Positions 30,034 through 39,015 of a stretch of DNA of 64,000 bases are shown here, piece by piece. The translations under genes were made by a program, and so were the position numbers. The first letter of the stretch is position 1. Each line of letters begins with the position of its first letter. Under the pieces are notes generated by a model. That model searched no databases. It was given only the letters and a program-made list of their open reading frames with translations, and was not told where the DNA came from. The DNA comes from JANWXD01 sp035575135 (GTDB lineage Bacteria > Acidobacteriota > Terriglobia > Bryobacterales > Bryobacteraceae), in assembly GCA_035575135.1 (NCBI GenBank), contig DATLYE010000043.1:5384-69383 (forward strand). The letters run 5' to 3'.

Positions 30034-33000
30034 ATGGAGAAACACTTCTATATCGGAATGGACGTCGGCTCGACCACGGTGAAGGCCGTGGTGGTGGATC
30101 AGGCCACGGACCAGATCGTCTGGCAGGACTATCAACGCCATGACACCAAGCAGCCGGAAAAGGTCCTCGAGTTCCTCAAGCGGTTCGACACTGAGATCGA
30201 GGGTTTTGCACCGGAACGGGCCCGCATCTTCATCACCGGTTCGGGCGGAAACGGTCTGGCCAAATACATCGGCGCCAAGTTCGTCCAGGAAGTCAACGCC
30301 GTTTCCCTCGCGGTCGAGAAGCTCTACCCGGAATGCGGCTCGGTGATCGAGCTGGGCGGGCAGGACGCCAAGATCATCATTTTCAAAGAAGACCCCGAAA
30401 CCGGCCGCAAGAAGAAAATCCCCTCGATGAATGACAAGTGCGCCGGCGGCACCGGGGCGGTGATTGACAAAATCAACGCCAAGCTGCGGATTCCTCCGGA
30501 CCAGCTCTGCAACATGGGCTACGTCGGATTGAAGCTGCATCCGGTGGCCGGCAAGTGCGGGGTGTTCGCCGAAACGGACATCAACGGCCTCCAGAAGGCG
30601 GGGGTGCCGCCCGACGAGCTGATGGCCTCGCTGTTCGAGGCCATCGTCATGCAGAACCTCTCCGTGCTCACGCGGGGCAACACGCTGCGGCCGGTGGTGT
30701 TGCTGCTGGGGGGCCCCAACACCTACATCAAGGGGATGCGCGAGTGCTGGAAGCACAACATCCCCAAGATCTGGGCCGAGCGCAACACGCCGCTACCCGA
30801 GGGCGTGCCGCCGGAGGACCTGATCCGGACGCCGGAAAACGCTCAGTATTTTGCCGCGATCGGCGCGGTCGAATTCGGCAAAAGCGAAGAAGAGGGCGTG
30901 GGCCGCTATCTCGGCTGGGAAAAGCTCCTATGGTACATCGAGGTCGGCCGGGAAGAAGAGAAGGCCAAGAAAGGCGGCAAGGGCGGGCTGGCCAAGAGCG
31001 CAGAAGAGCTGGAGGCCTTCAAGGCCAAGTACCGCCACAAGCGGTTTGTGCCGGCGACCTTCCAGCCGGGCGAGGTCGTCGAGGGTTTCATCGGCATTGA
31101 CGGCGGCTCCACCTCCACCAAGGCGGTCCTGTTGTCCAAGGACAAAGAGCGGCGCGTGCTCGCCAAGGCCTATCAGCTCTCCAAAGGCAATCCCATCGAG
31201 GACACGATGGAGATTTTCGCCAAGCTGCGCAAGCAGGTCGAGGACCAGGGCGCCACGCTCAAAGTGCTGGGCGTGGGAACGACCGGCTACGCCAAGGACA
31301 TCCTCCGGGACGTCATCGGGGCCGACGCGGCCATCGTCGAAACCGTGGCTCACACGCAGGCCGGGCTTCACTTCTACAAGGACATTGACGTCATCTGCGA
31401 CGTGGGCGGCCAGGACATCAAGATCATCATCCTCAAGAACGGCCGCGTGAAAGATTTCAAGCTGAACACCCAGTGCTCGGCGGGCAACGGCTACTTTTTG
31501 CAGTCCACAGCCCAGGGCTTCGGCTACCCCGTCGAGCAGTTCGCCGACGTAGCCTTCAGCGCCACCGCCTTCCCGCAGTTCGGCTACGGCTGCGCGGTCT
31601 TCATGCAGTCCGACATCGTGGACTTCCAGCGGCAGGGCTGGAAGCCCGAGGAGATCATGGCCGGGCTGTGCAACGTGCTGCCCAAGAACATCTGGCTGTA
31701 CGTGTCGCAGATTCCGAACCTGTCGGCCATCGGGCGGCGCTTTCTGCTGCAAGGCGGCACGCAGTACAACCTGGCGGCCGTCAAGGCGCAGGTGGACTTC
31801 ATCGAGTCCCGCTTCCGCGGCAAGGACGTGCAGCCGGAAGTGATCGTCCACGAGCACTGCGGCGAGGCAGGCGCCATCGGCGCGGCGCTCGAGGCAGGCC
31901 GGCTCTGGGACCACGGCCGCCAGACGACCTTCATCGGCCTGGACGCCGTCCAGCAGATCCAGTACAAAACCACGCGCAACGAGAGCACGCGCTGCTACTT
32001 CTGCAAGAACAAGTGCCTGCGCACGTTCATTGACGTCAAAACCGGCGTGCTCAGCGAGAACGCCTACCGCCCCGCCAAGAGCAAAGTTCCGCTCGAAGAA
32101 GGCGCCCAGCGGCTGATCATCGCCACCTGCGAAAAGGGCACGGTGGAAGACATCAACGAAATGCGGAACATCAAGGGCAATCTCGACAAGGTGAAGAAGG
32201 CCAATCCGAACTTTGTCGAGATCGCGGCCAAGGCCGTCTTCCGCGTGCCGGACGTGCCGCTGGTGGCCGACCCGCTGCCCAAGATCCGCCTGACCCCCGC
32301 GCAGAAAAAGCGCGCCGAGCTGATGAGCCGCCGCGCCCAGCTCCGCATCGGCATGCCGCGGGTGCTCAACATGTATTCGGTCGCGCCCGTCTTCACCGCC
32401 TACTTTGCCGCGCTGGGGGTGAAGGCGGAGAACATGGTCTTCTCCGATTACACGAGCGAACAGCTCTACAAGGAGGGAGCCAAGCGCGGCTCGATTGATC
32501 CCTGCTTCCCCTCCAAGCTCGGCATTCCGCACGTCCACAACCTGCTCTACGTGCACCACGCCAAAAAGCCGCTCGACATCATCTTCTTCCCGATGATTGA
32601 CGACCTGCCGAGCGATCTGGCCTGCACGCAGGACAGCCGGGCGTGTCCCACCGTGGCGACGACGCCCGAAGCCGTCAAGGCCGCCTTCACCAAAGAGGGT
32701 GATCTGTTCGAAGAAAAAGGCGTGCTGTTTCTGGACACTTTCGTAAATCTCAAGGATCCGAAGGTGTTCGAGCGGCAGATGTTCCAGCAGTTCAAAGACA
32801 TTCTCGGCCTGTCGCCCGAGGAGAACTACCGTGCGGTCCAGGAGGGCTACAAAGCCCTGGACTACTACGTCAACGTCACCCTGCGGGGCGCCGCGCGCGA
32901 GGTGCTGGAGCAGCTGGAGCGGGAGGACCGCCTGGGCGTGGTGCTGCTCGGGCGCCCCTACCACAATGATCCGGGCGTAAACCACGAAATCCTCGAAGAG

Positions 33001-33618
33001 TTCCAAAAGCTGGGCTATCCGGTCTTCACGCAGGACTGCCTGCCGATTGACGACGACATCATCTGGCGGCTGTTCGGCGATGAGGTGCGCGCCGGCGAAA
33101 TCCCGCATCCGATGGCCATCACCGACGTCTGGAAGAACTCCTACAGCGAGAACACCTCGCGCAAGATCTGGGCCGCCAAGTACGTGGCGCGGCATCCGAA
33201 CCTGGTGGCGCTGGAGCTGTCCAGCTTCAAGTGCGGCCACGACGCCCCCATCTACACCGTGGTCGAGGAGATCGTCGAGCACTCCGGTACGCCGTATTTC
33301 TGCTTCAAGGACATTGACGAGAACAAACCCACCGGCTCGATCAAGATCCGCGTGGAGACCATCGCTTACTTCCTCAAGCGGTACCGCGAGGACATGATCG
33401 AGGCCAAGAAAAAGCGCAGCTCGATTGACGCCCGGCTGGCGGAGTTCGAAAAGCGCCTGCGCATGCAGCTGCTCAAGGAACGCCTGGCGCAGCTCGAAGC
33501 CGACGAAAAAATCCGGCAAAGCCTGGAGCAGGGCGCGATGCCGCAGATCCATGTGCCCGTGGCCGCCCTGGCCGCATCGCCGCCGCCCGCATCCGCGCCC
33601 CGCGTCTCCGGCGATTAG
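30034..33618 (+). CDS. Tandem acyl-CoA dehydratase activase fused to a DUF2229-type dehydratase-like domain
   Basis: A 1194-residue redox ATPase fusion. Two BadF/BadG/HgdC-type ASKHA domains lie in tandem. The first (about 5-290) begins YIGMDVGSTTVKAVVVD and has its cluster cysteines in NDKCAGGTG (Cys133) and GKCGVF (about 172). The second (about 352-620) begins FIGIDGGSTSTKAVL, with NTQCSAGNG (about 478) and YGCAVF (about 520). A CYFCKNKC motif (about 653-660) links to a DUF2229/HgdB-like domain (about 770-1130) with DPCFPSK, ACTQDSRACP and FKCGHDAP. A C-terminal coiled coil and Pro/Ala tail follow. The activase should push low-potential electrons into the dehydratase-like clusters by ATP hydrolysis. 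Its substrate is not known. Confidence 0.87.
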   Translation: MEKHFYIGMDVGSTTVKAVVVDQATDQIVWQDYQRHDTKQPEKVLEFLKRFDTEIEGFAPERARIFITGSGGNGLAKYIGAKFVQEVNAVSLAVEKLYPECGSVIELGGQDAKIIIFKEDPETGRKKKIPSMNDKCAGGTGAVIDKINAKLRIPPDQLCNMGYVGLKLHPVAGKCGVFAETDINGLQKAGVPPDELMASLFEAIVMQNLSVLTRGNTLRPVVLLLGGPNTYIKGMRECWKHNIPKIWAERNTPLPEGVPPEDLIRTPENAQYFAAIGAVEFGKSEEEGVGRYLGWEKLLWYIEVGREEEKAKKGGKGGLAKSAEELEAFKAKYRHKRFVPATFQPGEVVEGFIGIDGGSTSTKAVLLSKDKERRVLAKAYQLSKGNPIEDTMEIFAKLRKQVEDQGATLKVLGVGTTGYAKDILRDVIGADAAIVETVAHTQAGLHFYKDIDVICDVGGQDIKIIILKNGRVKDFKLNTQCSAGNGYFLQSTAQGFGYPVEQFADVAFSATAFPQFGYGCAVFMQSDIVDFQRQGWKPEEIMAGLCNVLPKNIWLYVSQIPNLSAIGRRFLLQGGTQYNLAAVKAQVDFIESRFRGKDVQPEVIVHEHCGEAGAIGAALEAGRLWDHGRQTTFIGLDAVQQIQYKTTRNESTRCYFCKNKCLRTFIDVKTGVLSENAYRPAKSKVPLEEGAQRLIIATCEKGTVEDINEMRNIKGNLDKVKKANPNFVEIAAKAVFRVPDVPLVADPLPKIRLTPAQKKRAELMSRRAQLRIGMPRVLNMYSVAPVFTAYFAALGVKAENMVFSDYTSEQLYKEGAKRGSIDPCFPSKLGIPHVHNLLYVHHAKKPLDIIFFPMIDDLPSDLACTQDSRACPTVATTPEAVKAAFTKEGDLFEEKGVLFLDTFVNLKDPKVFERQMFQQFKDILGLSPEENYRAVQEGYKALDYYVNVTLRGAAREVLEQLEREDRLGVVLLGRPYHNDPGVNHEILEEFQKLGYPVFTQDCLPIDDDIIWRLFGDEVRAGEIPHPMAITDVWKNSYSENTSRKIWAAKYVARHPNLVALELSSFKCGHDAPIYTVVEEIVEHSGTPYFCFKDIDENKPTGSIKIRVETIAYFLKRYREDMIEAKKKRSSIDARLAEFEKRLRMQLLKERLAQLEADEKIRQSLEQGAMPQIHVPVAALAASPPPASAPRVSGD

Positions 33619-33641
33619 CACGCGGCCCAGAGTCGCGGCTG

Positions 33642-33647
33642 TAGAAT
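33642..33647 (+). promoter_or_regulatory. -10-like hexamer placing transcription at the start codon
   Basis: TAGAAT ends 6 bases before the GTG at 33654, which would put the transcription start on the start codon itself (leaderless). No -35 match is seen. Confidence 0.35.
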
Positions 33648-33653
33648 GAAAGG

Positions 33654-34061
33654 GTGCGCCGCAGGAGTGTACTCGCCGGACTGATCCTGCTGCCGCTCGC
33701 GGCCGCGCAGAGCAAGCTGTCCCTGCGCGGGCGGCTCATTCAGGCCGAAGGCCGGCCTCCGGTGCTCGACACTCGGGGTCACGGACCGGTCGAGCTCAAG
33801 GGCGACGAGGCGACCTTGGCGGTTCTCAACGACCGCAGGCTGGCAGGGGCCGACTTCGAGGTCGTCGGGCATTTCGAGGGACCGCGGCGCTTCCTCGTGG
33901 AGCCGATCCACACCAAGGCCATGTTCGTTCACAAGAACGGCAAGCGCTATCTCATCAGTTACTGGTGTGAGACCTGCGCCATCCGTGCATACCGTCCCGG
34001 ATTGTGCATGTGCTGCCGCGAAGAGATGGCGCTCGATCTGCAAGAGTACGGGGAAAAGTGA
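33654..34061 (+). CDS. Small secreted Cys-rich hypothetical protein
   Basis: A 135-residue protein with an Arg-rich signal peptide (RRRSVLAGLILLPLAAAQS), perhaps Tat-like only in charge, since a twin-arginine motif with the usual residues is not complete. The mature part is a small beta-rich domain (LRGRLIQAEGRPPVLDT, DFEVVGHFEGPRRFLVEP) ending in WCETCAIRAYRPGLCMCCREE, with five cysteines that could bind a metal or form disulfides. No family is recognised beyond similarity in plan to other acidobacterial hypotheticals. It overlaps the epimerase gene by 4 bases (GTGA). Confidence 0.72.
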   Translation: MRRRSVLAGLILLPLAAAQSKLSLRGRLIQAEGRPPVLDTRGHGPVELKGDEATLAVLNDRRLAGADFEVVGHFEGPRRFLVEPIHTKAMFVHKNGKRYLISYWCETCAIRAYRPGLCMCCREEMALDLQEYGEK

Positions 34062-35089
34062 GAGCTCTCCTGCTGAGTTGGGTTGTGGCTGCCGGCAGCT
34101 GGGCGCAAGGATACAGGGCGGAGCGGGCGAGCGTTGACGGGGTCGAAGTGATCCGGCTCGAAGACCCCTCGCGCAAGGCGGTGGTTTCCGTCGTCCCCTC
34201 GATCGGCAACAACGCCTACGAGTTCGCGGTCAACGGCAAGAACCTCTTCTGGGTGCCGTTTGCGACGTTGAGCGAGTGGCGGAGCAAGCCGGTGCTCGGC
34301 GGCAATCCGTTGCTTGCCCCCTGGGCGAACCGGCTCGATGAGGACGCCTTTTACGCCAACGGCAAGAGGTATGTGCTCAACCCCGAGCTGGGCAACCTGC
34401 GGCGGGACGCCAATCGGAAGCCGATTCACGGGCTGCTGGCCTTCTCTCCTTACTGGAAGGTCGCGGGCCTGGAGGCCGATTCCCGCAGTGCCGCGGTGAC
34501 CAGCCGGCTGGAGTTCTGGCGCTATCCCGACTTGATGGCGCAGTTTCCCTTCGCACACACGCTCACGATGACTTACCGGCTTCAGGACGGGGCGCTGGAA
34601 GTCGAAACCGTGATCGAAAATCACTCGGCCGAGCCCATGCCGGTCGCCGTCGGGTATCACCCCTACTTCCGGCTCTACGATGCCCCGCGCGAGGAATGGA
34701 AGGTTCACGTGGCCTCGCGCGAGCGCTGGGTGCTCTCCGAGCTGCTGCTTCCGACCGGGGAGCGGCGGCCCGCGGGGCTGCCGGAGCTGGTTTCCCTCAA
34801 GGAGGTCGTGCTCGATGACGTTTTCGGCGACCTTGTGCGGGACGGCGAGGGGCGCGCGACGTTCCGGGTGGAGGGCGCGCGGCAGAGCATCCGTGTGATC
34901 TACGGTCCTAAGTATACGGTGGCGGTGGTCTACGCTCCCAAGGGGCGCGAGTTCATCTGCTTCGAGCCCATGACCGCGGTTACGAACGGCTTGAACCTGG
35001 CGCACCATGGCCGTTACGGCGAGCTGCAAAGTATTCCTCCCGGCGGCCGATGGCGCGAGAGCTTCTGGATCCGGCCGGAAGGTTTTTGA
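34058..35089 (+). CDS. Secreted aldose 1-epimerase family protein
   Basis: A galactose-mutarotase-fold protein of 343 residues with an N-terminal signal peptide (RALLLSWVVAAGSWAQG). The substrate-binding arginine lies in NPLLAPWANR, the first histidine near IHGLLAF, the second in GYHPYFRLYD, and the C-terminal acidic residue in FEPMTAVTN. The family interconverts alpha and beta anomers of aldohexoses; an exported copy would act in the periplasm. The GTG start lies in the stop of the preceding gene, giving a sensible signal peptide, whereas the longer frame from 34004 overlaps that gene heavily. Confidence 0.85.
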   Translation: MRALLLSWVVAAGSWAQGYRAERASVDGVEVIRLEDPSRKAVVSVVPSIGNNAYEFAVNGKNLFWVPFATLSEWRSKPVLGGNPLLAPWANRLDEDAFYANGKRYVLNPELGNLRRDANRKPIHGLLAFSPYWKVAGLEADSRSAAVTSRLEFWRYPDLMAQFPFAHTLTMTYRLQDGALEVETVIENHSAEPMPVAVGYHPYFRLYDAPREEWKVHVASRERWVLSELLLPTGERRPAGLPELVSLKEVVLDDVFGDLVRDGEGRATFRVEGARQSIRVIYGPKYTVAVVYAPKGREFICFEPMTAVTNGLNLAHHGRYGELQSIPPGGRWRESFWIRPEGF

Positions 35090-35122
35090 AGCGCTGTCTG
35101 ATCAGAAAGGAGGAGTTCGTGC

Positions 35123-36878
35123 ATGCTCCGATTCGCACTCGTGGTTGCAACTCTGATGATGTTTTTCCCCGTAAGTCTTCATGCGCAGCCCTCGATCGTC
35201 AGTGACGGAACGGGAGTGGTCAACGCCAGCTCGTATCTGCCGGATATCGCACAAGGCAGCTGGTTCGTGGTTTTCGGAACGGGGCTCGGCCCTCCCTCTT
35301 TGACCGTGGCAAGCGGCTTGCCCTTCCCGACGGAACTGGCAGGGTCGCGCGTGACGTTTACGCCGGCGGCAGGCGGGGCGGCGATCGAGTGCCGGCTGTG
35401 GTACACCTCCGCCACACAGCTTGCCGCTCTGCTGCCTTCCACGACCGCACCGGGCGACTATGACGTTCGCGTGATCTACAACGGGGTCACCAGCGCCCCC
35501 GTGCGGGTCACGGTGGTGGCGCGAAACTTCGGTTTCGCCACGGCCAACAGCGCCGGCTACGGGCCTGCTCAGGCGACCAACAGCAACCTCAACAACGGGA
35601 TCAGCCTGGTGCGCATGACCAGCGGCAGCGTGGACTATCAGGGACGGACCTGGCAGTTCCGGCCCGCGCGCCGCGGCGAGTCGCTGGTCCTGTGGGGCAC
35701 AGGCCTGGGGCCCGATCCGGCTTCCGATGTCAACGGCGGCAGCTCCGGCGACTTCAAAGATACGGCGCAGGTTCGCGTCATTGTCGGCGGCGTCGAGATC
35801 GTGCCTGACTACGCCGGGCGCTCGCCGGGATCGCCCGGGCTGGATCAGATCAACTTCCGCTTGCCTGTGAATGTACCGGAGGGCTGCGCCGTACCGGTCC
35901 AGGTGCGCGCCGGAGGGCGGCTGAGCAATCTGGGCACACTGACCATCTCTCCCTTCGGAGTGGACATCTGCCGCCATGCTTTTCTCACGGATGACCAGAT
36001 CCGGCTGCTCGATGCGGGAGGAACCATCGCAGTGGGCGCGTTCAGCCTCCTCAAAGGATCTTCTCTGTTCACGCAGCCGGGTTTGGGAACCGTGGAGACC
36101 ACCACGGAAAGCGCGGGCGGCGCCATCTACCGGTTCCGGGCGGATCAGATGGAGTCCCTTCCCGCGGGTTTGTCCCTCGACTCAGGAAGCTGTTATTCGT
36201 GGCGGCGGCGTGGCCGGCCGGAACAAATTACTCCCCCATTTCCGGTGGTAGCGTTGGATGCAGGCCCGCAGCTCGTGCTCAACGGTCCCAATGCGAGTAA
36301 CCGCGCCGTACCGAAAGAGTCCGGCAACATCTACAACGTGTTACTGTACCAGTCCGGTTTCGGGGGCGTGGGAGGCATCGGGAGCCCCACGCTGGCCGGA
36401 GGAACTTACACGCTGACGGCGCCGGGCGGGGCGGACGTGCGGTCCTTCACGGCTTCGACGCAGTTTCCCGGAAGTTTCACATGGACCAACCGGGATGCAG
36501 TTGCCGCCATTCAGCGGGGCCAGCCGCTGACCGTGACCTGGACCGGCGGGGGCACGGAACCAGGAGCGATTGTCGTGGTGCTGGGAGCCGCGGGGGCGCG
36601 CGTGGGCGGACCGGACACGGCTCCGATCCATGATATGGGTGGGTTTTATTGCGTCGCTCCGGCTGCTGCGGGCAGCTTGACGGTTCCCGCGGCGGTCACC
36701 ACAGCCCTCCCGTCTGTCTCTCCTCTCGGGCCGGACCGGATCGGCATGCTCGCTTTTGGTGGCCACCAACGATGGGCAACAGTTCGGCCGGTTCGCGGCG
36801 CAGCTCGTCGCCGGAGGCGAGGCGCCGGGCGTGTTCAACTATTCCTGGCAGGTGGTCAAGGTCCTGCCGGTGCAATGA
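35123..36878 (+). CDS. Secreted TIGR03437-type protein, frame broken by one base near the end
   Basis: An exported protein of the Solibacter-type TIGR03437 repeat family (structure unknown; immunoglobulin-like beta sandwiches are likely). Signal peptide MLRFALVVATLMMFFPVSLHA, then VVNASSYLPDIAQGSWFVVF, the typical first repeat, and a second (GRTWQFRPARRGESLVLWGTG, read loosely), with QINFRLPVNVPEG at its end. The last sensible frame fails at the four-T run 36754-36757. One base fewer gives LALVATNDGQQFGRFAAQ and a stop at 36876-36878, making 584 residues; without correction the reading turns Arg-rich and ends at 36910. AAAGGAGGAG lies about 9 bases upstream of the ATG. Confidence 0.78.
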
Positions 36879-36990
36879 GCGGAATGGAACACAGCCCGCG
36901 CACAGATTGATCCGGGCCGCCGGAGGGCTACTGCTTCGGCGGGGGAGCAAGCCAAGCCGTGGCGACTCCGGCGGCGCCGGGCGGTGACCG

Positions 36991-39015
36991 CTACCGCGCC
37001 TCGAGCAGCAGATGATGCTCGAAGGCGGCATCGAGGGAGGCTGCCGGTCCCCGAACCGTCCCCAGTTCCTTTCCGGTTTCGTAGTTCGTGATGCGGTAGA
37101 TCCGCGGTTCCAGGCCGCGCAGCGTCAGCTTGCCGCTCCAGGAGGGCGCAAAGAAGGCGTAATACATGCGGCCGTCTTTGCGGATGGCGTGCGCCTCCGG
37201 CCGGTCAAATCCGATGTCGTAGAGCGCGCCGAGATATTCGCCTTTGGGCAGCATCAGGCGGCGGTAGATCTCCACCCAGCGGCCGAACAACTGCTCGCGC
37301 TCCGGGGTGAGGTCCACGCGCTTGCGTCCTGCGGGCGGCCAGACGAAGTTGGTGCCGATCACGCCGCCGACGGCCATGGTGGAGGCGAAATCCGTGCCTC
37401 CGTCGCTCAATTCCACGTGATCGCCGAAGTAGACGCCGCCTTCACCGAGCAGGGCCCGCAGCGTTTTGCCTTTCGTCCGGATCTGCCAGGAGCTCAGCGG
37501 GTCCGAGGCCACGGCCATATTGAGATACGGCAGCGTGAAAAACGAATAGGACGTGCCGCAGGGACAGATCTCAATGACCGCGTCCGGTTTGACGGCGCGG
37601 GCGGCCTCGTAGATTTCCCGAAAGAACTCCGGGACCCCCTCGTAGGACTCCTCCGGCCTCCGGTGCCCGTGGCGCGGATGGTAGCAGGGCGGGGCGGCGT
37701 TCAGATGCTGGCCGTCAATTTTCAGTCCGTCGAAGTCCCAGTCCTTCAAAGCGCGCACCACGAAGTTTCGCGCGTCTTCTCGCACAGGTCCGTAGGCCGG
37801 GCACAGATAGAAGGCATCCCACCAGGTGATCTTCTGGGTACCGCCCTCTGCGGTCTGGAGCACGACGTCGGGATGGCGGCGAAGGAACTCGGTTCCGGGA
37901 TCCACTGCGAGCGGAGCCCACCACAGTTGCGCCTTGAAGCCCGCGGCGTGGATGCGGTCCACCAGCGCACGCATGTCGGCGTCTCCCCGCGGAAACTTTG
38001 CGCGCACCGGCTGCCAGTCGCCCTCAGCCTCCTGCCAGCCGTCGTCCACCGTGACCCAGCCGAAGCCCAGCTTCTTGACGACAGGTAGCGCGCGCTCGAT
38101 CTGGGCCGGGACGAACTTGCGGCCGAAGCCCCAGGCGCACCAGATCGGCTCGAAGGCAGCCTCGGGGGCGCGGCCGAACCGGATCCCCTGCGCCACCATG
38201 AAGCGGCGGTAGTCTAGCAATGCTTGGAAATAGTCTCCCTTGTGGACCGCGACAAACGTGCGCAATGTGGCGAGCGTCTCGCCGGGCTTGAGCGCGCGCT
38301 TCGTCCGGGCGCTGACGGCCACGGTGGCGCGCCCCGGCTCCGGACGGGCGACGGGGAGGGAGACGAGCTTCGGAGTCAGTTCCAGGTGTCCGACGGCCAG
38401 ACCGGCGTCACGGCGCCAGACATCCACAACCGGGGTGCCGCCGCCGTAGTCGGTGGCGTTCATGCCGAGGAAGTTTTCCTGGCGGAAACCGGGTTTGAGC
38501 GGCACCACCCAGTCCGGACGCTTGGAGTAAGAGCCTGCCTGCAGCGACCAGAAGGCAGGCTCTTCGGGGCCGCCCGCATCCACGATGAGGTCATGGTTGG
38601 TCCAGCCTGTGACGGAGAGTTCGCCAGGGCCGGTATTCGTGTAGGAGACCTCGAAGACGGCCATAGCGGGAAACGGCTCGTACAGGGTCACCCGGACCGT
38701 CTTGCGCAGCCCCGCAGCCTCTCCGGTGAGCGTGTGGCGCACGCCGGCGCCGATCCGGTCCCGGATTTTCTCGGCTTTCGTCTGGCGCAACGCAAAGTCC
38801 CTGACGTCGCCCGAGGTCAGGCTGAGATACTCCGAGGCGTGGAAACTGCCCAGGATGGTTTCGCGGCCGCCGAGGCGCGCGATGACGCGCGTATGCATCC
38901 GCCCGTCGAACTCGATACGAATCTCCGGCCCTTCGACCCGGGCGGTCTTTTCGTCGGCGCGACTTGCGCCGCCCGACAGCGCAAGGAAAGCAGCAAGCAG
39001 TATGGCGTTTTTCAT
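36991..39015 (-). CDS. Secreted alpha-galactosidase-like protein (GH36 family)
   Basis: A 674-residue exported glycosidase. Signal peptide (MKNAILLAAFLALSGGASRA), an N-terminal beta-sandwich (about 25-270), the TIM-barrel (about 280-600) and a C-terminal beta domain. The GH27/36-type nucleophile is Asp434 in DGLKIDGQH, and the acid/base Asp505 lies in ASDPLSSWQIR. WVTVDDGWQE marks the first barrel strand, and CPCGTSYSF lies before the acid/base. The known clan activity is hydrolysis of alpha-galactosides, but the substrate could differ. Its ATG overlaps the stop of the BNR gene by 4 bases, so translation is coupled. Confidence 0.86.
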   Translation of the reverse strand: MKNAILLAAFLALSGGASRADEKTARVEGPEIRIEFDGRMHTRVIARLGGRETILGSFHASEYLSLTSGDVRDFALRQTKAEKIRDRIGAGVRHTLTGEAAGLRKTVRVTLYEPFPAMAVFEVSYTNTGPGELSVTGWTNHDLIVDAGGPEEPAFWSLQAGSYSKRPDWVVPLKPGFRQENFLGMNATDYGGGTPVVDVWRRDAGLAVGHLELTPKLVSLPVARPEPGRATVAVSARTKRALKPGETLATLRTFVAVHKGDYFQALLDYRRFMVAQGIRFGRAPEAAFEPIWCAWGFGRKFVPAQIERALPVVKKLGFGWVTVDDGWQEAEGDWQPVRAKFPRGDADMRALVDRIHAAGFKAQLWWAPLAVDPGTEFLRRHPDVVLQTAEGGTQKITWWDAFYLCPAYGPVREDARNFVVRALKDWDFDGLKIDGQHLNAAPPCYHPRHGHRRPEESYEGVPEFFREIYEAARAVKPDAVIEICPCGTSYSFFTLPYLNMAVASDPLSSWQIRTKGKTLRALLGEGGVYFGDHVELSDGGTDFASTMAVGGVIGTNFVWPPAGRKRVDLTPEREQLFGRWVEIYRRLMLPKGEYLGALYDIGFDRPEAHAIRKDGRMYYAFFAPSWSGKLTLRGLEPRIYRITNYETGKELGTVRGPAASLDAAFEHHLLLEAR

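Noticed and set aside
30928..33621. Minus-strand open frame of 897 codons
   Set aside because: Antisense to the activase fusion, which has cysteine motifs and a start with a ribosome site.
33654..33720. Twin-arginine signal peptide on the small Cys protein
   Set aside because: RRRSVLAG has the arginines but lacks the following phenylalanine/leucine-lysine pattern, so a general secretion signal is as likely.
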